Shown: positions 32,450 to 40,789 of the stretch, piece after piece | How positions within the stretch are numbered: the first letter of the stretch is position 1 | How the letters are laid out: every line of letters begins with the position of its first letter | Assembly: GCF_013337765.1 (NCBI RefSeq) | Contig: NZ_VBSB01000010.1 | Span: 434,001 to 498,000, forward strand | Source: Mycolicibacterium sphagni | GTDB lineage: Bacteria; Actinomycetota; Actinomycetes; Mycobacteriales; Mycobacteriaceae | Reading direction: 5' to 3' | DNA: 64,000 nt | Program-made: the position numbers and the translations under genes | The notes under the pieces: model-generated | Databases searched by the model: none | Seen by the model: only the letters and a program-made list of their open reading frames with translations | What the model was told of the DNA's origin: nothing

Positions 32450-33724
32450 CACGTTGCCGCTCCCGGCGGTGCCCACCCAAAGCCGGGTGCCGTCGGGGCT
32501 GATCGCCACACCCTGTGGTCCGGCTCCGGCGGCCGCGACACTCACGGTGGAGACCTGGTTGGTGGTGGTGTCGATCACCGACACCGTGTTGCCGTCCCCG
32601 ACGGCGCCGTACATCGTCACGTACAACTTGCCTGCCGACGGTGAGCCGGCCCGGCCGATCGCCGCGAGGAACGGGCCGGCCCCAATGACGATCGGGGCGG
32701 CGACGGTGTTGGTCGGCAACGACACCGCCGACACCGAGCCAACCACGCCCCCGTAGTTCACTACGTAGAACGTCGTGCCGGTCGGGTCGAAGACGACACC
32801 GGCCGGTTTGCTTCCAACCTGGATCGTGGAGATGACCTTGTTGGTCGCGGTGTTGACGAGCGACACCGTCCCGTCGACGCTGTTGGTGACGACCAGGCGG
32901 GTTCCGTCAGGGCTGACCGCTACGACGTAGGGGCCGTTGCCGACCGCGACGGTCTGTGTGGCCAATCCCCACGGGTTGGCGACCGCGACAGTGACGTTCT
33001 GGCTGGCGCGTTGCACGCCGTTGATCGCGGTCACCTTGATCTTCACCGTCATCCCGCCGTCCGGGGCGCCCAGCATCGTGGACTGCAGCGGCGTAAAGGT
33101 ATAGCTGCCATCGGGATTGGCGACAACGGTGCCCAGCTTGGGGTCGACGCTGATCCGGTAGTTCACCGGATCACCCGTCGCGGTGGTGAACACGAACTTC
33201 CCGGTGACCACGCCGGTCAGTGCATCCGGCGGGCCGGTCACCACCGTCGTCAGCCTCGGGATGCCACCGGGGTTGGCGGTGTCGGCCAGCCAGCGGGCCA
33301 CCGAATACAAACCGAGCTGCCACAGGTTGCCGCGGGCCGGGGTCGGCGTCGTCTGGTTCATCCCGCCGAGCGCGACCAGCGCCTTGACCGTGTTGTCCAC
33401 CAACGACTGAAGCGGTGTGGTCACCGCCTTCGCCGCCGCGTCGACGGCGGGTGCATCAGCAGGCCGGTGAACCGCGACCACCGACCGCGGCGCCGAAACC
33501 CGAACCGTGTTCGGCGCTTTGGCGGCGGTCCGGTGCGCGGTCGCCTTCGGGCCGGAGCGCGGTGCCGATGATCCGACCGACGCCTTGCTCGATCCCGCCT
33601 CTGTATCGGCGTGGGCCACCGCGGTCCCGCCGATCAACGTCGCCGCTCCGATGCCCAACGTCAGCGCTCCGGCGCTCAACCAAACAGCCGTCTCCGAGCG
33701 CTGCGCAGCCTGCTTCTTGTCCAT
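32054..33724 (-). CDS. Secreted YVTN beta-propeller protein
   Basis: 556 residues. A signal peptide covers residues 1-38 or so (basic start, hydrophobic ALTLGIGAATLIGG, cleavage after AVAHA). An Ala/Ser/Pro-rich linker and an Ig-like domain follow (about 150-250, with PDGSYTFTP). Then come at least six YVTN-type blades with the repeated theme VSPDGTRLVVTNSVDGTVSLVNT. It is exported and probably envelope-associated or extracellular; blades of this kind bind proteins or ligands, and the function is unknown. ATG 33724 is preferred to the TTG at 33736. The 3' end overlaps the DMT gene tail by about 400 bases. Confidence 0.88.
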   Translation of the reverse strand: MDKKQAAQRSETAVWLSAGALTLGIGAATLIGGTAVAHADTEAGSSKASVGSSAPRSGPKATAHRTAAKAPNTVRVSAPRSVVAVHRPADAPAVDAAAKAVTTPLQSLVDNTVKALVALGGMNQTTPTPARGNLWQLGLYSVARWLADTANPGGIPRLTTVVTGPPDALTGVVTGKFVFTTATGDPVNYRISVDPKLGTVVANPDGSYTFTPLQSTMLGAPDGGMTVKIKVTAINGVQRASQNVTVAVANPWGLATQTVAVGNGPYVVAVSPDGTRLVVTNSVDGTVSLVNTATNKVISTIQVGSKPAGVVFDPTGTTFYVVNYGGVVGSVSAVSLPTNTVAAPIVIGAGPFLAAIGRAGSPSAGKLYVTMYGAVGDGNTVSVIDTTTNQVSTVSVAAAGAGPQGVAISPDGTRLWVGTAGSGNVSVVDTATNAVVKTIPVSGASGIAFSPDGHFAYVANFTANTVSVINTANYTTAATIGVGASPSLVAVSPDGSVAYVTNQQDKTVSVINTATKTVIKTITLGGSAPAGIAVSPDGTHLYVANVFGASITVIPV

Positions 33725-33800
33725 GCGACAAGTCAAGCTGCCCCGCGCCGGAAGTTGCTCGGGAGATTTACCTATTTATGACGGTGGCGCGCTAGTTCCC

Positions 33801-33825
33801 CGGGTCGCTTCGCTCCTGCCCGCCG
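33801..33825 (+). repeat. Dispersed 25-bp repeat, copy B
   Basis: It starts CGGGTCGCTTCG and ends CTGCCCGCCG. It lies in the 104 bases between the beta-propeller start and the crotonase stop, 3 bases beyond the crotonase stop codon. It is 24/25 identical to copies A and C, so it is the best representative. The remaining bases of this gap show nothing else. Confidence 0.65.
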
Positions 33826-33828
33826 AAT

Positions 33829-34611
33829 CTAGCTGCCGGTCCAGTTCGGTGCGCGCTTCTCGGCAAACGCGACCGCGCCTTCCTGCGCATCCTTCGACGC
33901 GAAGACCGGCATCAGGATCTTCATCTGCTCTTTCCACTGCTCTTCGGGCGACCAGGCGCGTGACTCGGTGATGATCCGCTTGGTGGCCGCGACGGCCAGC
34001 GGGCCGTTGACGGTGATCCGCTCGGCCAGTGCGATCGCGGCCTCCAGCGCATGCCCCGGCTCGGCCAGCACATTGACCAGGCCCAGCTCGTGCGCCCGCA
34101 CCGCGGGCAGGTTCTCGCCGGTCAGCGCCAGCTCCATCGCGATCTGGTACGGGATGCGCTGCGGCAGGCGCAGCAGCCCACCACCACCGGCCACCAGGCC
34201 GCGCTTGACCTCCGGGATGCCGAAGGCGGAATCGTTGGCGGCCACGATCAGGTCGGTGGCCAGCGCCACCTCGGTACCGCCGGCCAGGGCATAACCCTCA
34301 ACGGCGGCGATGAGCGGCTTGACCGGCGGACGCTCGGTGAAACCAAGGCCGCGGCCCTCTGCGATGACGTTCTCGCCGCGGGCGAAGGCCTTGAGGTCCA
34401 TGCCCGCGCAGAAGGAACCACCGGCTCCGGTGACGATGCCCACGGAGAGGCCGGCGTCGCCGTCGAGCTCGTCCATTGCGGCGGCCAGACCCTGGCTGAC
34501 CGCGGCGTTGACGGCGTTCTTGGCCTTGGGCCGGTTGATGGTGACGATCAGGATGCGGCCGCGGCGTTCCGTGAGGACGGCGGGCTCTTCGGTAACGGCG
34601 TTTTCACTCAC
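33829..34611 (-). CDS. Enoyl-CoA hydratase/isomerase (EchA1-like crotonase)
   Basis: 260 residues. Crotonase fold with VTINRPKAKNAVNAAVSQGL, the first oxyanion-hole loop GSFCAGMDLKAFARGE and the second AAVEGYALAGGTEVALATDLIVA. The position that should hold the first catalytic Glu reads GGTEVAL (Glu present), and the following acid lies in FGIPEVKRGLVAGGGG. By position and length it is the Rv0222/EchA1 counterpart. GTG 34611 is the start. It is divergent from the PlsC-like/FadD operon, and a KstR-type box lies between them. Confidence 0.88.
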   Translation of the reverse strand: MSENAVTEEPAVLTERRGRILIVTINRPKAKNAVNAAVSQGLAAAMDELDGDAGLSVGIVTGAGGSFCAGMDLKAFARGENVIAEGRGLGFTERPPVKPLIAAVEGYALAGGTEVALATDLIVAANDSAFGIPEVKRGLVAGGGGLLRLPQRIPYQIAMELALTGENLPAVRAHELGLVNVLAEPGHALEAAIALAERITVNGPLAVAATKRIITESRAWSPEEQWKEQMKILMPVFASKDAQEGAVAFAEKRAPNWTGS

Positions 34612-34669
34612 GTCCGGAATGGTAACTATCGAGGTACGACGATCGTCGCCAGCCCGGTACGATCAAAAC

Positions 34670-34683
34670 TAGAACACGTTTCA
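34670..34683. promoter_or_regulatory. KstR-type operator between echA1-like and PlsC-like genes
   Basis: TAGAACACGTTTCA is an exact match to TNNAACNNGTTNNA. It sits 18 bases before the GTG at 34701, just after a possible -10 (TACGAT, 34658-34663), where a repressor would block initiation. It may also control the divergent crotonase gene. KstR is itself not in this window. Confidence 0.75.
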
Positions 34684-34700
34684 ATTCCTAGGGAGAAACT

Positions 34701-35522
34701 GTGGGCACCAGCGACGCGACACGCACCGATTCGGCCCGTACCGAATCAGCAAAGTGGGACCCGGGCCTGGTCGAAAAGACGATGGGCGTGCTGCGCCCAT
34801 TCCTCAAGCTCTACCACCGCAGTGAGGTGCGCGGACTGGAGTCGTTCCCGGCCGGTGGCGCACTGGTGGTCTCCAACCACTCCGGCGGCCTCTTCGCGAT
34901 GGACGTGCCCGTCTTCGCGCTGGGCTTCTACGACCATTTCGGGTATGACCGGCCCGTCTACACCCTGAGCCACGACCTGGTGCTGACCGGCCCGACGGCC
35001 GATTTCTTCATCAAGAACGGTTTCATCCGCGCCAATCACGAGAACGCCGACGAGGCGCTGCGCTCGGGCGGTGTGGTGGTGGTCTTCCCCGGCGGCGACT
35101 ATGACGTCTACCGGCCGACCCTGGCTCAGAACAAGATCGACTTCGACGGCCGCACCGGCTACGTGAAGGCCGCCATCAACGCCGGCGTGCCGATCGTGCC
35201 CATGGTGGCCATCGGCGGTCAGGAGAGCCAGATCTTTCTGAGCCGCGGCACCGGTGTGGCCAAGCTGCTGCGGCTGGACAAGCTGCTGCGGGCGAAGATC
35301 CTGCCCATCTCGGTCGGGTTCCCGTTCGGCTTGAGCGCGGTCGTGCCCTTGAACGTCCCGCTGCCCACCAAGATCGTCACGCGGGTGCTCGAGCCGATCC
35401 ACATCACCGAACAGTTCGGCGAGGACCCCGATGTTCATGCCGTCGACGCCTATGTGCGCGGTGTCATGCAACGGGCGCTGGACGATCTGGCATCGCAGCG
35501 CCGTCTGCCGGTGATCGGCTGA
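34701..35522 (+). CDS. PlsC-like lysophospholipid/glycerol acyltransferase (Rv1428c-like)
   Basis: 273 residues. The acyltransferase block I is VVSNHSGGLFAMD (His60, Asp68, wider spacing than the usual HX4D). Further blocks are KNGFIRANHENADEALRSGG, VVVFPGGDYDVYRP (equivalent to block III) and AGVPIVPMVAIGGQES (block IV). It probably acylates a glycerol or alcohol acceptor at the inner face of the membrane. GTG 34701 has GGGAG at -9. It overlaps the FadD gene by one base (TGATG). Gene order PlsC-like, FadD, esterase matches the Rv1428c-fadD12-lipO group of M. tuberculosis as I recall it. Confidence 0.85.
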   Translation: MGTSDATRTDSARTESAKWDPGLVEKTMGVLRPFLKLYHRSEVRGLESFPAGGALVVSNHSGGLFAMDVPVFALGFYDHFGYDRPVYTLSHDLVLTGPTADFFIKNGFIRANHENADEALRSGGVVVVFPGGDYDVYRPTLAQNKIDFDGRTGYVKAAINAGVPIVPMVAIGGQESQIFLSRGTGVAKLLRLDKLLRAKILPISVGFPFGLSAVVPLNVPLPTKIVTRVLEPIHITEQFGEDPDVHAVDAYVRGVMQRALDDLASQRRLPVIG

Positions 35523-37159
35523 TGGATCTGCTGGGCAGGCTGACGTCGATCGGCGACGCGGTCGCCACGCTGGCCAAGGCCGGCTTCCTGACCCCGATGC
35601 GCCCGGACCGGACCGTGCGGATGGTCGCGGCCGCGCGCGACGAGGGGCTGACGATCGCCACCGGGTTCGCGACGGCCGCCGCTCGCCGCCCCGACAGCCC
35701 CGGCCTGATCGACGAGCTCGGCACGCTGACCTGGCGTGAACTCGACGAGCGTGCCCATGCCCTCGCCGCCGCGCTGCAGCAGCTGCCCGGCGGCACTCCT
35801 GAAGTGGTCGGTATCATGTGCCGCAACCACCGCGGCTTCGTCGAGTCGCTGATCGCGGCCACGCGCATCGGCGCCGATGTGCTGCTGCTGAACACCTCGT
35901 TCGCCGGACCCGCGCTGGCCGAGGTGGTCAACCGTGAGCAGGCCGACGTCGTCATCTACGACGAGGAGTTCACCGCCTCGGTGGACCGGGCGGTGGCCGA
36001 CCGGCCACAGGCCGGCCGCATCCTCGCCTGGATTGACGAGCCCACTGACGCGCCCACCGTCGAGAAGCTGATCGTCAGCCACGCCGGGCAGAAAGCCACC
36101 AAGACCGGCCGCAAGAGCCGGCTCATCCTGCTGACCTCGGGTACCACCGGAACTCCCAAGGGCGCCAAGCACTCTGGCGGCGGGGCCGGCAACCTGATCG
36201 CGATCCTGAGCCGCACACCGTGGCGGCTGGGCGAGACGACCGTGGTCGTCGCGCCGATGTTCCACGCCTGGGGCTTCTCGCAGCTGGTGTTCTCCTCGGC
36301 AATGGCCTGCACGGTGGTGACCCGCCGCAAGTTCGACCCGGCGGCGACGATGGCCCTCGTCGACAAGTATCGGGCCACCGGATTGTGCGTGGTGCCGGTG
36401 ATGTTCGACCGCATCATGGATCTTCCCGACGACGTCCGGAAGCGCTACAGCGGCCGCACGCTGCGGTTCGCCGCCTGCTCAGGGTCGCGGATGCGACCCG
36501 ATGTCGTCACGAAGTTCATGGACGAGTTCGGTGACGTCATCTACAACAACTACAACGCGACCGAGGCGGGCATGATCGCCACCGCGACCCCGGCCGACCT
36601 GAGGGTCGCACCCGACACCGCGGGCAAGCCGGCCGCCGGCACCGAGATCCGGATCTACGACGACGAATTCGCGACGGTCCCCGCCGGTGAGGTCGGGCGC
36701 ATCTTCGTCAAGAACTCCACCCAGTTCGACGGCTACACATCATCTGGTTCGGAGGGCAGTACCAAGGACTTTCACGAGGGCTTCATGTCCTCGGGCGATA
36801 TCGGCCGCCTTGATGAAGCCGGCCGGCTGTTCGTGGTGGGCCGCGACGACGAGATGATCGTCTCCGGCGGCGAGAACGTCTATCCGATCGAAGTGGAGAA
36901 AACGCTCACCGGTCACGCGGAGGTGGCCGAGGCCACGGTGCTCGGCGTCGACGACGAACAGTACGGTCAGCGGCTGGTCGCCTTCGTGGTGCTCACCGAC
37001 GGATCGGGCGCGGGTCCCGATGACCTCAAGGCCCATGTCCGGGAGAACCTGGCCAACTACAAGGTCCCGCGGGAGATCACCATCCTGACCGAGCTCCCGC
37101 GTGGCAGCACTGGCAAGATCCTGCGTAATGAACTCATCTCTCGCGCGTCTGACGGCTGA
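35522..37159 (+). CDS. Fatty acyl-CoA ligase (FadD12-like)
   Basis: 545 residues. Adenylate-forming motifs: LLTSGTTGTPKGAK, the core SSGDIGRLDEAGRLFVVGRDDEMIVSGG with ENVYPIEVEKTL, and the catalytic lysine in PRGSTGKILRNEL. It activates a carboxylic acid to acyl-CoA, presumably supplying the acyltransferase before it. Its start overlaps that gene by one base, and its end overlaps the next gene by 32 bases. The N-terminal 50 residues (LTSIGDAVATLAKAGFL) may form an amphipathic membrane-binding helix. Confidence 0.9.
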   Translation: MDLLGRLTSIGDAVATLAKAGFLTPMRPDRTVRMVAAARDEGLTIATGFATAAARRPDSPGLIDELGTLTWRELDERAHALAAALQQLPGGTPEVVGIMCRNHRGFVESLIAATRIGADVLLLNTSFAGPALAEVVNREQADVVIYDEEFTASVDRAVADRPQAGRILAWIDEPTDAPTVEKLIVSHAGQKATKTGRKSRLILLTSGTTGTPKGAKHSGGGAGNLIAILSRTPWRLGETTVVVAPMFHAWGFSQLVFSSAMACTVVTRRKFDPAATMALVDKYRATGLCVVPVMFDRIMDLPDDVRKRYSGRTLRFAACSGSRMRPDVVTKFMDEFGDVIYNNYNATEAGMIATATPADLRVAPDTAGKPAAGTEIRIYDDEFATVPAGEVGRIFVKNSTQFDGYTSSGSEGSTKDFHEGFMSSGDIGRLDEAGRLFVVGRDDEMIVSGGENVYPIEVEKTLTGHAEVAEATVLGVDDEQYGQRLVAFVVLTDGSGAGPDDLKAHVRENLANYKVPREITILTELPRGSTGKILRNELISRASDG

Positions 37160-38414
37160 GCTGCGGCGCCCGCGCCCGCTGGCACGCGCCATCGTCGAAT
37201 TCACCAATGCAGCCAACGGGTTTCGCCCGCTGGGCCGCCAGGGCTACCGGACGATCGCAATGTTCTCGTTCGGCTGGCCGACCTCGGAGCTACCCCTGGT
37301 CTATCTGGCCGGCTCGGTGCTCGATGCCGTGCGCCGCGGCCTGCGTGGTGATTTCCGCGGCCGGCGCGGTATTGCTGCGCTGGCGCTGACCGCATTGTCG
37401 TGGCCGATCCTGGTGGCGATCCAACGCCGGAATGTGACCACCCCCAAGCCGGTGCTGCACGCCGCCCTGATCGAAGGTCTCGGCGAGGACTACACCGACG
37501 TCCTCGCCACCCTGCCGAGCACCCCGTCCGCGTCCGGGCGACCGACCGCATGGCGGACCACCTGGTCGCGACGGCAGTACGTGGAGAAGTCCAACATCGT
37601 CACCTACGGGCCGCACGGCCGCGCCAACCTGGCCGACGTGTGGCGCCGCCGGGACCTACCGCGCGACGGCAAGGCGCCGGTGCTGCTCGAGGTGCCCGGC
37701 GGGGCATGGGCGATCGGCTGGCGCCGCCCGCAGGCCTACCCGTTGATGAGCCACCTCGCCGACCGCGGCTGGATCTGTGTGGCGATGAATTACCGTGTCA
37801 GCCCGGCACATAGCTGGCCCGACCACATCGTCGACGTCAAACGTGCGCTGGCATGGGTCAAGGCCAATATCGCCGACTACGGCGGCGACCCCGATTTCGT
37901 CGCGATCACCGGCGGCTCGGCAGGCGGTCACCTGGCAGCACTGGCCGCGCTGACCCCGAACGACCCCGAGTACCAGCCCGGCTTCCCGGAGGCCGACACC
38001 TCGGTGGTGGCCGCGGTCCCGGTGTATGGCCGCTACGACTGGTTCACCTCGCACGGCGAGGGCCGCCGTGAGTTCATCGGCTATCTCGAGCGCTTCGTCG
38101 TCAAACGGCAGTTCAGCAGATTCCGCGAGATCTACACCGCCGCGTCGCCGATCCGCCGGTTGCGTGCCGACGCCCCGCCCTTCTTCGTCCTGCATGGCGA
38201 ACATGACTCGCTGATCCCGGTGGGCGAAGCACGCGAATTCGTCGAGCAGATCCGGGAGGTGTCGCAATCACCGGTGCTCTACGCCGAATTACCCGGAGCC
38301 CAACACGCTTTCGACATATTCTCCTCACCGCGGGCGTACAACTCGGCCGAGGCCGTCGGCCAGTTCCTCTCGTGGGTGTACGCGAGCCGGATGAAGAGGG
38401 AGCCTCGTGCGTAG
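37128..38414 (+). CDS. Alpha/beta hydrolase, LipO-like esterase
   Basis: 428 residues of the hormone-sensitive-lipase type. The nucleophile elbow is TGGSAGGHLAAL, the acid is in HGEHDSLIPVGEA and the His in PGAQHAFDIF. The oxyanion HGG motif of the family is replaced by VPGGAW. An N-terminal 140-residue region contains two hydrophobic stretches that could attach to the membrane. ATG 37128 gives a 32-base overlap with FadD; GTG 37101 is an alternative. It also overlaps the DUF4436 gene by 8 bases, so four genes from 34701 form one operon. Confidence 0.87.
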   Translation: MNSSLARLTAELRRPRPLARAIVEFTNAANGFRPLGRQGYRTIAMFSFGWPTSELPLVYLAGSVLDAVRRGLRGDFRGRRGIAALALTALSWPILVAIQRRNVTTPKPVLHAALIEGLGEDYTDVLATLPSTPSASGRPTAWRTTWSRRQYVEKSNIVTYGPHGRANLADVWRRRDLPRDGKAPVLLEVPGGAWAIGWRRPQAYPLMSHLADRGWICVAMNYRVSPAHSWPDHIVDVKRALAWVKANIADYGGDPDFVAITGGSAGGHLAALAALTPNDPEYQPGFPEADTSVVAAVPVYGRYDWFTSHGEGRREFIGYLERFVVKRQFSRFREIYTAASPIRRLRADAPPFFVLHGEHDSLIPVGEAREFVEQIREVSQSPVLYAELPGAQHAFDIFSSPRAYNSAEAVGQFLSWVYASRMKREPRA

Positions 38415-39315
38415 ACATATCCGGCGCGTGCGCGATATCGGCGTGCGGCGGGTGGCCCTCGCGTTCTGCGTCCTGGTCGCGATCATCTCCGCGAGCGTCA
38501 CCGGGTACCTCGCCAGCAGGCACAGCACAAATCAGAACAGCTATTTCGGCGACGTCGACAATCCGAACGCGGTCGACGTCACCGTCTGGATCACTCGCGT
38601 CGATGCCACGACACAATCACTGGCGGTGACCGTCGTCGACATCCGCCCGACCGGGACGCTGGCCAACCCCGACAACAGCTTCGCCGAGGACACAACGGTG
38701 ACGACCGCCGCCGTCGGCAACTGGCAGGCCCAGATCAAGGCCGGCGATCCCGCGCCGGATATCGACCAACGCGTCAGCATCGACGGCGCCGTCACCGACT
38801 ACCCGTTCGACCGCTACAACGGCCGCCTGGAAGTGCATGCCTACAACTCCAGCGGTGCCGACCTCCCGGTAGCCCTCACGGTGGTGAACACCGACCCGTT
38901 CTTCGGGATGAACACCAGAGCCGACGCCTCGACCGGCGGGGCGGCCGTGATCCTCGGGATCTACCGCAGCATGCCCACGCTGATCTTCGCGGTGTTCGTC
39001 ATGGTGCTGATGCTGGGCCTGGCATTGGGCGCCGTCGTCGCGGCGTTCTACGTGCTGCATTGGCGGCGCGGCCTGATCTTCCCGGCCTGCTCGATGATGG
39101 CGGCCATCCTGTTCGCGTTGATTCCCCTGCGCAATGCCGTGCCCGGCAACCCACCGATCGGATCGGTCATCGACTTCGGGTCGTTCTTCATCGCGGAAGC
39201 CGTCATCTCCATCGCGCTGATCTCCAGCATCGTCTGGGGCTTCCGGCATCAGCGCAGTATCGAACGCGCCGAGGCGGAGGCCGAACAGGAACCGGAACCC
39301 GAACCGACGAGCTAG
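38407..39315 (+). CDS. DUF4436 membrane protein
   Basis: 302 residues: an N-terminal anchor (about 17-37), an extracytoplasmic domain of about 140 residues (DYPFDRYNGRLEVHAY is the family-like core), then three helices near the C-terminus and an acidic Glu/Pro-rich tail. DUF4436 proteins are uncharacterised and common in mycolata. A paralogue lies at 59260-60165. GTG 38407 overlaps the esterase gene by 8 bases, and the stop overlaps the convergent WS/DGAT gene by 4 bases. Confidence 0.85.
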   Translation: MRRHIRRVRDIGVRRVALAFCVLVAIISASVTGYLASRHSTNQNSYFGDVDNPNAVDVTVWITRVDATTQSLAVTVVDIRPTGTLANPDNSFAEDTTVTTAAVGNWQAQIKAGDPAPDIDQRVSIDGAVTDYPFDRYNGRLEVHAYNSSGADLPVALTVVNTDPFFGMNTRADASTGGAAVILGIYRSMPTLIFAVFVMVLMLGLALGAVVAAFYVLHWRRGLIFPACSMMAAILFALIPLRNAVPGNPPIGSVIDFGSFFIAEAVISIALISSIVWGFRHQRSIERAEAEAEQEPEPEPTS

Positions 39316-40730
39316 GCCTGCGCCATGGCGGTCTCCACGACCGCCAACTCACCGGAAAGCCCTGCGGCCACCCGGATTTCGGAGAACGCTTCGAGCATCG
39401 CATCGGTGACCTCGTGCGGATCGCCGACGGTGGAGCCGTCGGTGAGCACCGAGATGTTGAGCTGATCGACGTAGCTCCACACGGTGATGTTCAACCCGCT
39501 GCCCGCGGTCAGCGGACCGACGGAGTAGATCTCGGTGACCAGTGCGCCGCCGACGCGGCCGTGCTCGCGCGGGCCGGGCACATTCGAGATGGGCAGGTTC
39601 AGCACCTTGTTCTGGCCGTCCCTGGTGGACAACCACTTGAACAGAGCTTGAGCCGGTGCGGGCGGCAGATACGTCGACCACCGGCTGACCAACTCCGGCC
39701 CGACGAGGTGATGGCCTTCCTTGGCCAACACTGCGGCGTCGTGGGTCTGGCGCACCCGCTCCAACGGATCGACGACATCCACGGGCACGGCCACCATCAT
39801 GCCGGTGAAGAAATTGCCCGACACCCGGTCGGGGTCGAAGTTGAAACTCACCGGCACCGACGCCAGGAGCGGATGATCCGCCTTGCCGTCGTAACGCAAC
39901 AGCAGCGTGCGCAGCGCACCGGCAGCGGTGGCGAGCACCAGATCGTTGATGGTCACCCCGAGGGTCTTGCTGGTCTCCTTGAACTCGGCCAACGCCAAAG
40001 TCGCAGTGGCGAACCGTCGTTGGGGATTCAGCATGTGATTCATGAACGATGGCGGCGGGGTGAACGGCATCGTCAACTCGGGTGACAGCTTGCGGTCACT
40101 ACGACGGACCCGGCGCATTCCGTCGTAGGTGTACTTCATGACGCCGGGCAGCTTGCCGAGCTGGCGAAGGTGGTCGACGAACGCCGAACGCACCAGCTCA
40201 CCGCGGGCCGGGGCGGGGTCGGTCGGGAAATCCTGATCCGGGTCGGGACCGCTCTGCAGGTCCATCCCGCGGGCCATCAGGTTGCCGGAGGCGACCCCGT
40301 CGGCCAGGGCGTGGTGGATCTTGCCGACGACCGCGATGCGGCCGTTGGCCAGCCCCTCGACGAAGTACATCTCCCACAGTGGACGGCTGCGGTCCAGCGG
40401 CGTGCTGGCGATCTCACCGATCGCCTCGTCGAGCTCACGGCGGCCGCCCGGCTCCCGCACCCGCCAGGGGCGGATGTGGTAGTCGAGGTCGACGTCGCAG
40501 TTCTCCCGCCACATCGGGTGGTGGAATTTGAATGGGATGTCGATCAGCTGGTAGCGGAAGGGGTCGAGTTTGTAGAGCCGGCCGCGAATGACCTGCCGGA
40601 ACTGCTCGACGCCGAAGTTGCGGTCGCCGATGCCCTGCAAATCGATGACCGCGATCTTGAGGGTGTGCATGTGCACATTGGGTGCCTCGCTGTACAACAG
40701 AACCGCATCCCAGCCGCGCAGTCTTTTCAT
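39312..40730 (-). CDS. Wax ester synthase/diacylglycerol acyltransferase (WS/DGAT)
   Basis: 472 residues. The HHxxxDG active site is GKIHHALADGVASG near residue 145; the family N-terminus MKRLRGWDAVLLYSEAPNVHMH and the C-terminal region with NLPISNVPGPREH and SVGPLTAGSGLNITVWSY are present. It acylates diacylglycerol or fatty alcohols for neutral lipid storage. The position next to a LipC-like gene matches Rv0221, but the adjacent FadD12-like operon also pairs with a WS/DGAT (Rv1425) in M. tuberculosis, so exact orthology is open. Confidence 0.93.
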   Translation of the reverse strand: MKRLRGWDAVLLYSEAPNVHMHTLKIAVIDLQGIGDRNFGVEQFRQVIRGRLYKLDPFRYQLIDIPFKFHHPMWRENCDVDLDYHIRPWRVREPGGRRELDEAIGEIASTPLDRSRPLWEMYFVEGLANGRIAVVGKIHHALADGVASGNLMARGMDLQSGPDPDQDFPTDPAPARGELVRSAFVDHLRQLGKLPGVMKYTYDGMRRVRRSDRKLSPELTMPFTPPPSFMNHMLNPQRRFATATLALAEFKETSKTLGVTINDLVLATAAGALRTLLLRYDGKADHPLLASVPVSFNFDPDRVSGNFFTGMMVAVPVDVVDPLERVRQTHDAAVLAKEGHHLVGPELVSRWSTYLPPAPAQALFKWLSTRDGQNKVLNLPISNVPGPREHGRVGGALVTEIYSVGPLTAGSGLNITVWSYVDQLNISVLTDGSTVGDPHEVTDAMLEAFSEIRVAAGLSGELAVVETAMAQA

Positions 40731-40789
40731 CGTTGAACCCTCTTCACCCGGTGTGCCTCCCTGCCCGGGACACTACAACCGGTGAGGGC

